Assembly (NCBI RefSeq): GCF_023074075.1
Contig: NZ_JADPKT010000003.1
Coordinates: forward strand, 480,001-544,000
Reading direction: 5' to 3'
DNA: 64,000 nt
Source: Bradyrhizobium sp. 138
GTDB taxonomy: Bacteria > Pseudomonadota > Alphaproteobacteria > Rhizobiales > Xanthobacteraceae
Shown here one piece after another: positions 18,103-27,036 of this stretch (positions are counted from its first letter, which is position 1; each line of letters starts with the position of its first letter). The notes under the pieces are model-generated. The model worked only from the letters and a program-made list of their open reading frames with translations, was not told the origin of the DNA and ran no database searches. Both the position numbers and the translations under genes were made by a program.

Positions 18103-19911
18103 TTGTACCTGTCGCGAATTAGAATTGAAAATTTCCGGAACTTTTCCAAGCTCGATGTCGAGCTGCGGCGCAATGTCGTTGTCGTCGGAGAAAACCGCGT
18201 CGGCAAGACAAACCTCATCTACGCGTTGCGCCTCCTATTTGACCCTACGCTTCCAGACAGTGCGCGTCAGCTTGGCCTATCCGACTTTTGGGATGGCCTT
18301 GGAGGAGTTTACACAGGCCAAGTGATAACGATCTTGGTCGAGGTTGAGGACTTCGAGAGCGACCTGAAGGTCAACGCGCTTTTGACGGATTTTCGTCTAG
18401 ATGATGAGCCGGAGACCGCGCGGCTAACGTACCAGTTTCGTCCTCGATCGGATCTAGAAGATGATCCGAAAACAGAAAGCGACTTCGAATACATCTGTTT
18501 CGGCGGTGAAGATGAGGCAAAGAATTTTGGCCATGATTTACGGCGACGTCTTTGCATGGACTTGCTACCAGCATTACGCGATGCCGAGGGTGACTTAGCT
18601 ATTTGGCGACGTTCCCCGCTCCGCCCTCTTATTGAGAAAGCTTTCAGCGGAGTTGAAACGGGCGAATTGGCTAAGATTGGAAAATCAATCGAGACAGCTA
18701 CAGCTGCAATTGGCGACCTCGACGAAGTCAAAGCACTCGCAAGCCAAATACAGTCGCTATCTCTGTCGATGACCGGCCCGAAGCAAAATGCCAAGCCCAC
18801 GCTGGGATTCACTGCCACCGATGTAAGCAGACTTCACCGAAGCATACGGCTGCTAATAGACGATGGGCTCCGCACCATAAGCGAAGCAAGCCTTGGATCG
18901 GCCAACCTGCTTTTTCTAACCCTAAAGACCCTCGAACTACAAAGCCTGATCAATGAAGGGCGCCGCAACCACACATTTCTCGCCATTGAAGAACCAGAAG
19001 CTCACCTGCATCCTCACCTACAGAGATCGGTCTACCGGCACCTCTTTCAAAAGACCGACGACGACGACGAGATCAACCTATCAATTTTTCTGACGACGCA
19101 TTCGCCACACATCGCAAGTATCTCTCCTTTGAGGTCAATTCTTTTATTGAGGGACTCAAGCAAAGGGACTGTCGGCATGTCGACTGCAGCTCTTGGCTTG
19201 AATGACACAGAGGAAGAGGATCTAACACGGTACCTTGATGTGACACGCGCCGAAATGCTTTTCGCGCGCGGCGTTATCCTAGTAGAGGGCCCTGCAGAGG
19301 AGTATCTCGTGCCAGCTTTCGCCAAGAAGCTGAAGATCTCATTGGACCATCTTGGCATCTCAGTTTGTTCCGTGTCGGGCACCAACTTTGAGCCGTACGC
19401 TAAGCTTCTGACCGGACTGCGCATACCATTCGCGGTCATCACGGATTGGGACCCAATCGAAGACGAAGAACAGAAGCGCCCTCTCGGCTACAATCGCGCC
19501 ATGAAGCTCACGAAACTAATCCACGCTGCAAACGAAGGAACTGAAGCAGCAGAAAAATTGACTAAGTCAATCGCGGCTCTCGATGGGGCCTACAACAAGA
19601 TGAGCGACGAATGGGACAAAATAGGTATCTTCACTGGAGGCAATACGCTTGAAGTCGACTTGTTCAAGGTAAAAGCAATCAAGCCGCTCATCATCGAGAC
19701 ATTGATTGAATCGGGATTAAGCAAGAAAAAGAAAGCGCTAGTCGACGAATGGGCGAAAGATTCAGACGGCCTCGATCAAGCTGAATATCTGACGATGATT
19801 GAGCGCATTGGTAAGGGACGATTTGCACAACGCTTAGCGAGCCGAGTTGGCGATGCTAATCCCCCCGGCTACATCTCAAGAGCAATTAAGTACGTCGCCC
19901 AACGTGTATGA
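18103..19911 (+). CDS. gajA: Gabija protein GajA (OLD-family ATPase with TOPRIM nuclease)
   Basis: The ATPase-nuclease of the Gabija anti-phage system; in characterised members the GajA tetramer nicks DNA and is held inactive by normal nucleotide levels. TTG at 18103 is chosen because GGAG lies 7 bases upstream and the product then starts MYLSRIRIENFRNF, the usual SMC-like beginning (602 aa); TTG at 18088 is the other option. Walker A is GENRVGKTNL; the ABC-type Walker B is FLAIEEPEAHLHP with the H-loop LTTHSP. TOPRIM residues are the Glu in ILVEGPAEEYL and the DxD in VITDWDP. All key residues are present. GC is clearly lower than in neighbours, a sign of transfer. gajB follows with overlap. 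Confidence 0.88.
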   Translation: MYLSRIRIENFRNFSKLDVELRRNVVVVGENRVGKTNLIYALRLLFDPTLPDSARQLGLSDFWDGLGGVYTGQVITILVEVEDFESDLKVNALLTDFRLDDEPETARLTYQFRPRSDLEDDPKTESDFEYICFGGEDEAKNFGHDLRRRLCMDLLPALRDAEGDLAIWRRSPLRPLIEKAFSGVETGELAKIGKSIETATAAIGDLDEVKALASQIQSLSLSMTGPKQNAKPTLGFTATDVSRLHRSIRLLIDDGLRTISEASLGSANLLFLTLKTLELQSLINEGRRNHTFLAIEEPEAHLHPHLQRSVYRHLFQKTDDDDEINLSIFLTTHSPHIASISPLRSILLLRDSSKGTVGMSTAALGLNDTEEEDLTRYLDVTRAEMLFARGVILVEGPAEEYLVPAFAKKLKISLDHLGISVCSVSGTNFEPYAKLLTGLRIPFAVITDWDPIEDEEQKRPLGYNRAMKLTKLIHAANEGTEAAEKLTKSIAALDGAYNKMSDEWDKIGIFTGGNTLEVDLFKVKAIKPLIIETLIESGLSKKKKALVDEWAKDSDGLDQAEYLTMIERIGKGRFAQRLASRVGDANPPGYISRAIKYVAQRV

Positions 19912-21690
19912 CCGAAGGCTCTATATAAAGGCCGCGAATGACCTTCGAGACAATGAGGGGCAATGGCACGCGTATGAATCCAAGGGACACTGCGTGTTAC
20001 TGGCTGGGCCAGGTAGCGGGAAGACAAAGACCCTAACTCTAAAATTGGCTCGAATGCTGTCCGAGGACGTTTTTGAACCTCGTGGAGTCGCTTGCATCAC
20101 TTATAACAACGAATGCGCGGGAGAATTAGAACGACGGCTATCCCAGCTCGGTATTGAGCCTAGCGGTCGCGTATTTATTGGAACGGTGCATTCATTCTCG
20201 CTAACTCAGATCGTTTTACCCTACGCCAAAAGCGCAAAGCTCGGCCTTCCAGACAACTTCAAAGTCGCGACTACTAAGCAGAGGGCTGCGGCTCTTGAAC
20301 GCGCATATTACAAGGTCATCAACGGACGAGACAAACCATCCGATTGGGATCTGCCGATGGCGGTACACCGGCGTTCTGTGCTGGACCGAGAGTCGCCGGA
20401 GTGGGAAGCGAAGGCACAGACGGCCCGGCTCATCGAAGAATACGAAGCCCAGCTGCGCAAGGCCAACTTGATCGATTTCGACGACATGCCTCTACTTGCT
20501 GTGAAGGCATTGAAACACGAGTGGCTCCAACGAGCAATTCTTGCGAAGTATCCGATTTTAGCAGTCGACGAATACCAAGATTTAGGTTCAGCCCTACACC
20601 GAATGGTACTCGGGCTGTGCTTCAAAGTTGGCATCAGGCTATTCGCAGTTGGCGATGCCGACCAGTCCATATACGGTTTTACGGGCGCCAACCCAACCAT
20701 GTTAAAGCAACTGTCGGAGCGGAAGGATGTCGAAACGTTTCAATTGCGGTTAAACTACCGGTGTGGATCATCCATCGTGACAGCGTCTGCTTACGCGCTT
20801 GGAGAAAGAGAGACTACGAAGCTCCGAAGACCGCGCCAAAAGGTACTATCTATTTTCACCCTTTTGCAGGTAGCCTTGTCGAACAGGCAGATAGTATCTT
20901 CTCAGAAATTATTCCAGCCGCACAAAAGCGCGATCCCGAACTTCAGCTTGGTGAGATTGCAATTCTATATTCGGCAGCGTTTATTGGCAACGCTGTGAAT
21001 GATGCGGCGGCAAAGTACGGATTTGAAACGGTAAGAACCGACCAAAACGCACCCTATCCTCGCGGCAATCGCTTAATGCGTTGGCTGGAGTCTTGTGCAA
21101 CTTGGTGCTGTCAAGGTTGGAAAACGGGTTCGCCAAGCTTCCAACGGCTCTCTCGAGAGGGCTCACGCTTATTTTCGGAAGCATTGAACGGCGAACATGC
21201 TCGTAGTGACTTTCTTACTAAACTGATAGCGACCCTTTGGAAGCAGAGAGATGAGAATGCGGCGCTGCATGATTGGCTAATGTTGCTACGATCAGAATTC
21301 ATTGACCAACTCGTAAAGAGCAGCAGAACAATGGATGACGATTTCGATGGGCTACTTAAATTTGTGGAGAGGGTGTCCAGCGGCGGCGACCTTACCACGA
21401 TGACTTTGGCTGAATTCTCTGGTGTCGGCTTAGGCACTGATCGAGTCAATCTTTCCACTTTGCACAGTGCAAAGGGCCGCGAGTTTGATCTCGTCATTCT
21501 TTTTGGTATGGACCAAGGACGCGTCCCCAGAAAGTCGGCCGGGCCTCAACAAATCCTCGAAGCTCGCCGATTGTTCTACGTCGGTTTTACAAGAGCAAAA
21601 TCAGAGCTTCACCTAGTATATTCAAAGGGAAATCCTTCTCCTTTTGTCGTTGAGGTCGACAAACGGTTGAAAGAGGCAGACGGGACATAG
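19904..21690 (+). pseudogene. gajB: Gabija protein GajB (UvrD-like helicase), split by a frameshift
   Basis: Superfamily 1 helicase partner of GajA. The first frame holds motif I (LLAGPGSGKTKT), II (VDEYQD), III (GDADQSIYGF) and IV (LNYRC), then runs into a stop at 20998. The helicase continues in another frame with VNLSTLHSAKGREFDLV (motif V) and ARRLFYVGFTRAK (motif VI) to the TAG at 21688. The switch lies at 20801-20815, where the DNA has (AG)3 at 20807-20812. Removing one AG restores a continuous protein through ALGERDYEAPK. As written, the product is about 364 aa without motifs V-VI and should be inactive. The start is uncertain (GTG 19904, or ATG 19853 / TTG 19847 inside gajA). Confidence 0.87.
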
Positions 21691-21783
21691 TCGACATTGC
21701 GCCTGTTTGGCCGATTTCCTTCTCAGCGTCTTCCCATTTTCCGCTATACTCGCCCCGGTAGCATCCCCCCCGAGGCGCATCCC

Positions 21784-23121
21784 ATGGACCACGCAGCCAC
21801 AACCGCCCCCCACCCCTCCTCCAAAAACCTCGTCATCTGCTGTGACGGGACCGGCAACGAGATCTCGGAGAACATCTCCAACGTCCTGAAGCTCTATCGC
21901 TGCCTGCGCAAGACGGACAAGACGCACCCGCGGCAGATGGTGTTTTACGATCCCGGGGTCGGCACGGTGACGGAGCCGACGACGTGGCACCGCTTGAAAG
22001 CCAATATCAATCTGGTGCTGGGGCTCGCCACCGGCTATGGGCTGGATGCCAACGTGCTCTCGGCCTATTGCTTCCTGGTTCAGCATTACGCGCCCGGCGA
22101 CCGCATCTATCTGTTCGGTTTTTCGCGCGGGGCTTACACGGTGCGCGTGCTGGCGGGGCTCATTCACAAGATCGGCCTGATCTCGCCGGAGCAGGCGAAT
22201 CTCGCCGGCTCGGGCCTTATCGCCTACAAGCAATATTCCGGCACCGGGCGCGGCAACGACATCGAGGATGTCGAGAGCGTCGCGTTCGACGACCAGGGGC
22301 CGCTGCCGAAGAACGCATTCGATCTCGCCGCCCAGTTCGCGCGCATCACCTCGACGCGCTGGCCGACCATCCACTTCATCGGCGTGTGGGACAGTGTGGC
22401 GAGCGTGATCGTGCCCCGCGCCGACCGGCTGTTCTGGCCGAGCCTGGAGGAGCTCGCCTTCACGCTGCGCAACCCCAGCGTCAAGACCTTCCGGCAGGCG
22501 ATCGCGATCGACGAGCGGCGCTGCATGTTCCGCCTGAAGCAATACCGGGAGCCGCAGGAGTTCTGGAGCAACCGCTACGTGCCTGACGAGAAGAAAGTGC
22601 CGCAGGACATTCTGCAGGTGTGGTTCGCCGGCGTGCACAGCGACGTCGGCGGCGGCTATCCGGAGGCGCAAAGCGGGGACTCGAAATATCCGCTGATCTG
22701 GATGATCGCGGAGGCGGAGAAGGCGGGGCTGAACTTCAACCCGGCGACCGTGAAGCAGCTCGCCTTCGGCATCCAGCGCAAGAACTCGCCGTTTCAATAT
22801 GTCGAGCCCGCCTACACGGGGAAGACGGGCGTGCTGCACGATTCCATGACGGCGGGCTGGCGTCTGCTGGAATATCTGCCGAAGAGTGCGAAGTACCGGG
22901 AGTGGCCGGAGCGGAAGGTGTTTTTCGGCTTCTACATCCCCGATTGCGAGCCGCGCGTCATCCCCGAAGGCGCGCATGTGCATGAGAGCGTGTTGAAGCG
23001 GATGGCGGTGGAGCCGGATTACCGGCCGGTGAACATGCCGAAGCAGTATGTGACGGTGCCAATGCCGGTGGGGCCGCATGCCGGCGCCGAGGCTGAGGCG
23101 GAGGAGATCGTGACGGGGTGA
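21784..23121 (+). CDS. DUF2235 alpha/beta-hydrolase (Tle1-like lipase fold)
   Basis: 445 aa from the ATG at 21784. The DUF2235 domain covers nearly all of it: KNLVICCDGTGNE at the start, nucleophile elbow GFSRGAYTVR (catalytic Ser) and the late HSDVGGGYPE segment with the family's Asp and His region. Relatives include type VI secretion phospholipase effectors, but no VgrG, PAAR, immunity gene or other secretion part lies nearby and there is no signal peptide. It is therefore more likely a stand-alone cytosolic hydrolase. GC is back to the chromosomal level, so this gene marks the right edge of the low-GC island. Confidence 0.85.
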   Translation: MDHAATTAPHPSSKNLVICCDGTGNEISENISNVLKLYRCLRKTDKTHPRQMVFYDPGVGTVTEPTTWHRLKANINLVLGLATGYGLDANVLSAYCFLVQHYAPGDRIYLFGFSRGAYTVRVLAGLIHKIGLISPEQANLAGSGLIAYKQYSGTGRGNDIEDVESVAFDDQGPLPKNAFDLAAQFARITSTRWPTIHFIGVWDSVASVIVPRADRLFWPSLEELAFTLRNPSVKTFRQAIAIDERRCMFRLKQYREPQEFWSNRYVPDEKKVPQDILQVWFAGVHSDVGGGYPEAQSGDSKYPLIWMIAEAEKAGLNFNPATVKQLAFGIQRKNSPFQYVEPAYTGKTGVLHDSMTAGWRLLEYLPKSAKYREWPERKVFFGFYIPDCEPRVIPEGAHVHESVLKRMAVEPDYRPVNMPKQYVTVPMPVGPHAGAEAEAEEIVTG

Positions 23122-23130
23122 GCGGGGGCT

Positions 23131-23218
23131 CGTCATTGCGAGGAGCTCTTGCGACGAAGCAATCCACACTGCCGCCGCGGATACATTTCTGGATTGCTTC
23201 GCTGCGCTCGCAATGACG
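23131..23218. repeat. Palindromic repeat, CGTCATTGCGAG family, copy 1
   Basis: It starts CGTCATTGCGAGGAGC and ends GCTCGCAATGACG, with inner halves GACGAAGCAATCCA and TGGATTGCTTCG that also pair. A second, inverted copy is at 25833-25919. Confidence 0.85.
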
Positions 23219-23250
23219 GAGTGGAGGCAGGCTCGCGCAACACGCGCAGC

Positions 23251-23400
23251 TGTCGTCCCTGCGAAAGCAGGGACCCATAACCACAGGCGGCGGTTTGGCG
23301 AAGACTCGTTGTTCGGTACTGCTACCGCCCACAACCGAGAGATCACGCGGTATGGGTCCCTGCGCCCCGTGCGCAATTGCGCACTAGCCAGGGACGACAG
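23251..23400. repeat. Long inverted repeat, GTCGTCCCTGCGAAAGCAGGGACCCATA family
   Basis: The left end TGTCGTCCCTGC ... GGGACCCATA is matched at the right by TATGGGTCCCTGCG ... CAGGGACGACA. The spacer, near GTTCGGTACTGCTACC, is not repeated elsewhere in the window. A shorter relative of this GTCGTCCC type occurs at 28948. Confidence 0.75.
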
Positions 23401-23573
23401 CGGAGGCTGGATGCGACTTCCTTCCTCCTCCCCCACCCCGCTACCGCCGCTTTCTGCTTTCGCTGCTACTTTTCATTAAAATTCTCCGGCCCGCCTTAGC
23501 CGGATCGCATCATCTGCGTTCCATCATCGCCGCGAACCCGCCGCGAAACCTGCGGAATTGGAGGAGAGTGCCA

Positions 23574-23819
23574 ATGTATCCGCGCAAATATGCCCGCGTG
23601 AAGCCCGCAGGACTGGTGTCGCGCCAGGCCAAGATCATCACCGACGCGCGCGCGCCGGTCATCAACTGCACGCTGATCGACTATTCGCCGGGCGGGGCCT
23701 GCGTCGATCTCGGCGGCCAGGTGAACATCCCCGACAGATTCGAGCTGCTGCACGTCAACACCAAGAAACGCTGCCGCATCGCCTGGAAGCGCGGCACGCG
23801 GGTGGGCGTGGTGTTTTAG
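23574..23819 (+). CDS. PilZ domain protein
   Basis: Single-domain protein of 81 aa; the ATG at 23574 is preceded by GGAGGAG. The short basic start MYPRKYARVKP and the later DYSPGGACVDL correspond to the RxxxR and (D/N)xSxxG parts of PilZ, the receptor domain for cyclic di-GMP. The first motif is not canonical (R-K-Y-A-R), so nucleotide binding is uncertain. Many copies of such small PilZ proteins occur in Bradyrhizobium. No neighbouring partner gene; target unknown. Confidence 0.75.
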   Translation: MYPRKYARVKPAGLVSRQAKIITDARAPVINCTLIDYSPGGACVDLGGQVNIPDRFELLHVNTKKRCRIAWKRGTRVGVVF

Positions 23820-23888
23820 GGGGCGGGCGCTGCTCGCTCAGCCTCCGTCGGAGCGGGGCAATCGCGTTTTAGATCAGCTTCCTCGCAG

Positions 23889-24024
23889 CGCATCCTTCGA
23901 GACGCCCGCCTTCGGCGGGCCCTCAGGATGAGGGCGGAGTACGCGGCAGCAATTTCAAAGCCCCCCAATGCCGCGAAGCCTCATCCTGAGGAGACCGCGA
24001 AGCGGTCGTCTCGAAGGACGAGGC
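23889..24024. repeat. Pair of CCTCATCCTGAGGAG-family repeats in inverted orientation
   Basis: The first copy (23889-23933) reads GCATCCTTCGAGACG ... CCCTCAGGATGAGGG; the second (23979-24024) reads CCTCATCCTGAGGAG ... TCTCGAAGGACGAGG. They face each other across about 45 bp. Each has its own short hairpin (CGCCTTCGGCG and ACCGCGAAGCGGT). Confidence 0.85.
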
Positions 24025-24049
24025 GCTTGCTCCGTTGCGGGTAAGATTC

Positions 24050-24457
24050 TTACTTCCGCATCCTGGCCTTTGCGCCGGCGACGATCTGCATGACGACGCC
24101 GAGGATCCAGCCGACGAAGACGAGCCAGGTCCAGCCCGCGTGCGGATCGAGGCGGAGCACGATGACGAGGACGGAGACGAAGGCGGTGAGCGTGGCGCAG
24201 AGCGTGCCGGCGGAGCTCATGAATTCGGCGGCGTCGATCTGGCTGTGCGCGGCGTCGAACGGCATTTGCGGCGTGTCGATGCCGAGATAGAAGCCGATGA
24301 AGCCGAGCAGCATCATCAAGAGCAGAAAACCCTGCGTGGTGAGTTGCGGGATCGCCGATCCGACGTAAGCGCCGACGAACAGACCGCACGCGGCACCCGC
24401 CATCGCAAGGCCGACGCGCTCGAAGAGGTGAGCCGTTTTGCGAACACGAAAACGCAT
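24050..24457 (-). CDS. Hypothetical membrane protein, four predicted helices
   Basis: 135 aa from the ATG at 24457. After a basic start (MRFRVRKTAHLFER) there are hydrophobic segments around residues 17-35, 43-62, 83-102 and 107-126, so it should be an inner-membrane protein. No family motif recognised. It stands alone between a repeat pair and the Old Yellow Enzyme gene. Coding is supported by GC-rich third positions and a clean hydropathy pattern. Confidence 0.6.
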   Translation of the reverse strand: MRFRVRKTAHLFERVGLAMAGAACGLFVGAYVGSAIPQLTTQGFLLLMMLLGFIGFYLGIDTPQMPFDAAHSQIDAAEFMSSAGTLCATLTAFVSVLVIVLRLDPHAGWTWLVFVGWILGVVMQIVAGAKARMRK

Positions 24458-24584
24458 GGCGGGCCTCCGTTGCGGAGTTGACGGGACGGAGGTTAGGCCA
24501 GTTTTGCGGGAGGTGGAAGGTGAGGAGAGTTACGGATGCGTGAGGGGGTGAGGGGCGCAAAGGTCGCGCCACACGCGCGCACCC

Positions 24585-25697
24585 TCACCGCGCGCCGAAC
24601 GTGGTCCTGCCGAACAGCGCCTTCTGCGCCTGTGGCTGCGAGCGCCAATATTGCGGGGGAGCCTCGACCTCGCCGCCGAGTTCGGCGGCGGCGTGCCAGG
24701 CCCAGCGCGGGTCGTAGAGCATGCCGCGGGCGAGCGCGACCATGTCGGCCTTGCCGCTTCTGACGATCTCTTCCGCCTGCTTGGCGTCCGTGATCAGGCC
24801 GACGGCGATGGTGGCAAGTCCCGTCTCGCGACGGATCGCGTCGGCGAACTGCACCTGATAGCCGGGGCCGAGCGGGATTTTCTGCAGCGGCGAGACGCCG
24901 CCGGAGGAGGCATCGATCCAGTCGACGCCGCGCGCCTTCAGCGCGCGCGCGAATTCGATCGTTTGCCTCAGATCCCAGCCGCCCTCGACCCAGTCGGTCG
25001 ACGACACCCGCATGCCCACGGGCTTGTCGTGTGGGAAGACAGCGCGCACGGCGTCAAATACTTCGAGCGGAAAGCGCATGCGGTTCTCTAAGCTGCCGCC
25101 ATATTCGTCGGTGCGCCTGTTGGAGATCGGCGACAGGAATTGATGCATGAGATAGCCGTGCGCGCCATGAACCTCGATGGCGTCGATGCCGAGCCGCGCG
25201 GCGCGCTTTGCGCTGTCGACGAAGGCCTCGCGGATGCGCTTGAGGCCCGCGGCATCCAGCGCCAGCGGGGCGGCCTCGCCCTCCTTGTGCGGCAGCGCCG
25301 ACGGCGCCACGGTCTGCCAGCCGCCCTGCTCGATCGGAATCAGCTGGCCGCCGTCCCAGGGCCGCGCGCTCGACGCTTTCCGGCCGGCGTGCGCAAGCTG
25401 CATCGCGATGGCCGTGGAGGAATGCTTGCGCACCGAGGCGAGGATCGGCATCAAGGCGGCCTCGCAGGCATCGCTGTAGAGCCCGAGACAGCCCGGCGTG
25501 ATGCGGCCGATCGCCTCGACATGGGTCGCCTCGATGCAGAACATCGCCGCGCCCGACAGGCTGAGATTGTTGATGTGGGTGAAGTGCCAGTCAGTGGCGA
25601 CGCCGTCATCGGCCGAATACTGGCACATCGGCGACACCACGAGGCGGTTCGGTAGCGTCAGGCCGCGCAGCTTGATCGGGGAAAACAGGACGGACAT
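24585..25697 (-). CDS. Old Yellow Enzyme family NADH:flavin oxidoreductase (YqjM-like)
   Basis: FMN-dependent ene-reductase that reduces activated C=C bonds with NAD(P)H. 370 aa from the ATG at 25697, which matches the start of the family (MSVLFSPIKLRGLTLPNRL). Signatures: SPMCQYSADDG (Cys that tunes FMN in the YqjM class), QLAHAGRKAS (His pair region), HGAHGYLMHQFLSP and GGSLENRMRFPLE. The C-terminal Trp-Arg region is also typical. It is a monocistronic unit flanked by repeats. The physiological substrate is unknown. Confidence 0.93.
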   Translation of the reverse strand: MSVLFSPIKLRGLTLPNRLVVSPMCQYSADDGVATDWHFTHINNLSLSGAAMFCIEATHVEAIGRITPGCLGLYSDACEAALMPILASVRKHSSTAIAMQLAHAGRKASSARPWDGGQLIPIEQGGWQTVAPSALPHKEGEAAPLALDAAGLKRIREAFVDSAKRAARLGIDAIEVHGAHGYLMHQFLSPISNRRTDEYGGSLENRMRFPLEVFDAVRAVFPHDKPVGMRVSSTDWVEGGWDLRQTIEFARALKARGVDWIDASSGGVSPLQKIPLGPGYQVQFADAIRRETGLATIAVGLITDAKQAEEIVRSGKADMVALARGMLYDPRWAWHAAAELGGEVEAPPQYWRSQPQAQKALFGRTTFGAR

Positions 25698-25832
25698 GCG
25701 GGGAGGTTCCGGAGGGATGAGAGGTGATGGGAGTGTAGTGAGGGATGCGCGGATTGCTAGTTGCGTGCGGGGAATGGCCGGTAGTGGCGCCACGCATTGC
25801 GGTGTCGGCTTGGCGCGAGCCTGCCTCCGCAT

Positions 25833-25919
25833 CGTCATTGCGAGCACAGCGAAGCAATCCAGAATCTTTCCGCGGAGGCAGTCTGGATTGCTTCGTCGCA
25901 AGGGCTCCTCGCAATGACG
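25833..25919. repeat. Palindromic repeat, CGTCATTGCGAG family, copy 2
   Basis: It begins CGTCATTGCGAGC, ends CTCGCAATGACG and contains the paired GAAGCAATCCAGA and TCTGGATTGCTTC. It is inverted relative to the copy at 23131 and lies between the Old Yellow Enzyme and phytase-like genes. Confidence 0.85.
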
Positions 25920-25935
25920 GGCAGAGAGCCGGCCC

Positions 25936-27036
25936 CTACTCCGCCAACGTGAACTGCAGCAGCAGGGTCCGCTGCAGCATCGAGAAATTGTCGTCCGAAA
26001 TCAGCGTCAGCACGGTCTCGCCGTCGGCGGTGACGTGGGCGTCGATGCCTTCCATGTTGTCGATCTCGTGGCCGAGATCGGCGACGAACAGCGCGGGGCC
26101 GTCGACCAGCGCGCCGGGCGCGATTCCCTTCAGCGGGATCGAGCGGATGCGGATGTTGACGCCGGTGAACCAGGAGAATTTGCGCTCGAGGATCAGGAGC
26201 TCGCCGGAGGGCAGCAGCACGGCATCGCTGATGTCGTATTTCTCGATGCGGCGCACGCTGAACTGGCCGGGCGTGGGCCCGCCGATCAGGAAGGCTGTGA
26301 GGTTGCCGTCGGCATCCAGCCCGCGCTCGGAGAAGGCGATCAAAGTGCCCGCCAGCGGCATGTTCTGGTCTTTGCCCTTGTCCTTGGGCACGACAACCAG
26401 CGCCTCCAGCCCCTTGTTGGACGGCAGCTTGCGCACGCCCGGAGGCACCGGCATCACCTCGCCGCGCGCGCGCGTGCCGCCTTTGGAGAAATCGTAGCGC
26501 AGGATCTGGTTGACGCGCTCGAGCCCGACATAGACCAGGTTGCCGTCGCGCGCGACCGATTCCGAATCCCACCACAGCCGCTTTTCCGTGATCGGCCGCC
26601 CCTCCGCACCTAACAGCGGCGCGGCCTCGACGTCGTCGAGGCCGGCCATCTTGCCACTGGCGTAGCGGATGCGGCCGGTGAACCAGCCGCCCTGGTCGGA
26701 GACCGCGAGGAAGCGCTCGCCCCTGGCATCGAGCCGGATGCCGGACAAGCCGCCGAAGCCGCGAAAGGGCGAGGTCAGCACCAGACCGCTGCGATACTCC
26801 AGCGAGCCGAACCGCGTGCGCGTGCGGTCGCGCGGCTCGAAATTGGGAATGGCGCGCGCGTTGACCTCGATGCTGACGGGCTCGATGACGGCGCGCTCGT
26901 TCTGAAGCGCAACTTGAGCTGTTCTTGGCGGCGGCTCGGCCGCGGCTTGCGCCAGCGCGAAACGAGAGGCTGCGAGAGTGGAGAATCCCGCCGCAGCGCA
27001 CCGAAGAAAGCTGCGGCGGGATGAATGCGTGCTCAC
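25936..27036 (-). CDS. Phytase-like esterase family exported protein (Tat signal)
   Basis: 366 aa from the ATG at 27036, which overlaps the cobT stop by 4 bp. The N-terminus carries [12 protein letters not shown], a twin-arginine signal, ending ALAQAAA, so it should be exported folded to the periplasm. The rest fits the 'phytase-like' beta-propeller family (esterase-like activity of phytase) with [10 protein letters not shown] and AVSDQGGWF early on. It ends FTLAE. The true reaction is unproven. The overlap with cobT is positional and does not by itself show a role in cobalamin synthesis. Confidence 0.8.
   Translation of the reverse strand: MSTHSSRRSFLRCAAAGFSTLAASRFALAQAAAEPPPRTAQVALQNERAVIEPVSIEVNARAIPNFEPRDRTRTRFGSLEYRSGLVLTSPFRGFGGLSGIRLDARGERFLAVSDQGGWFTGRIRYASGKMAGLDDVEAAPLLGAEGRPITEKRLWWDSESVARDGNLVYVGLERVNQILRYDFSKGGTRARGEVMPVPPGVRKLPSNKGLEALVVVPKDKGKDQNMPLAGTLIAFSERGLDADGNLTAFLIGGPTPGQFSVRRIEKYDISDAVLLPSGELLILERKFSWFTGVNIRIRSIPLKGIAPGALVDGPALFVADLGHEIDNMEGIDAHVTADGETVLTLISDDNFSMLQRTLLLQFTLAE

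Larger units (their letters stand above)
23122..23573. other. Gene-free repeat-rich interval
   Basis: About 450 bp between the DUF2235 and PilZ genes, filled mostly by two large palindromic elements (23131-23218 and 23251-23400). A leader with GGAGGAG directly before the PilZ gene ends it. Confidence 0.6.

Noticed and set aside
20801..20815. Programmed -1 ribosomal frameshift in gajB
   Set aside because: No X-XXY-YYZ heptamer in the zero frame and no clear downstream stem; a mutation, slippage or read error is simpler.
21784..23121. DUF2235 protein as a third Gabija component
   Set aside because: Its GC matches the chromosome and there is a gap of about 90 bp; Gabija is known as a two-gene system.
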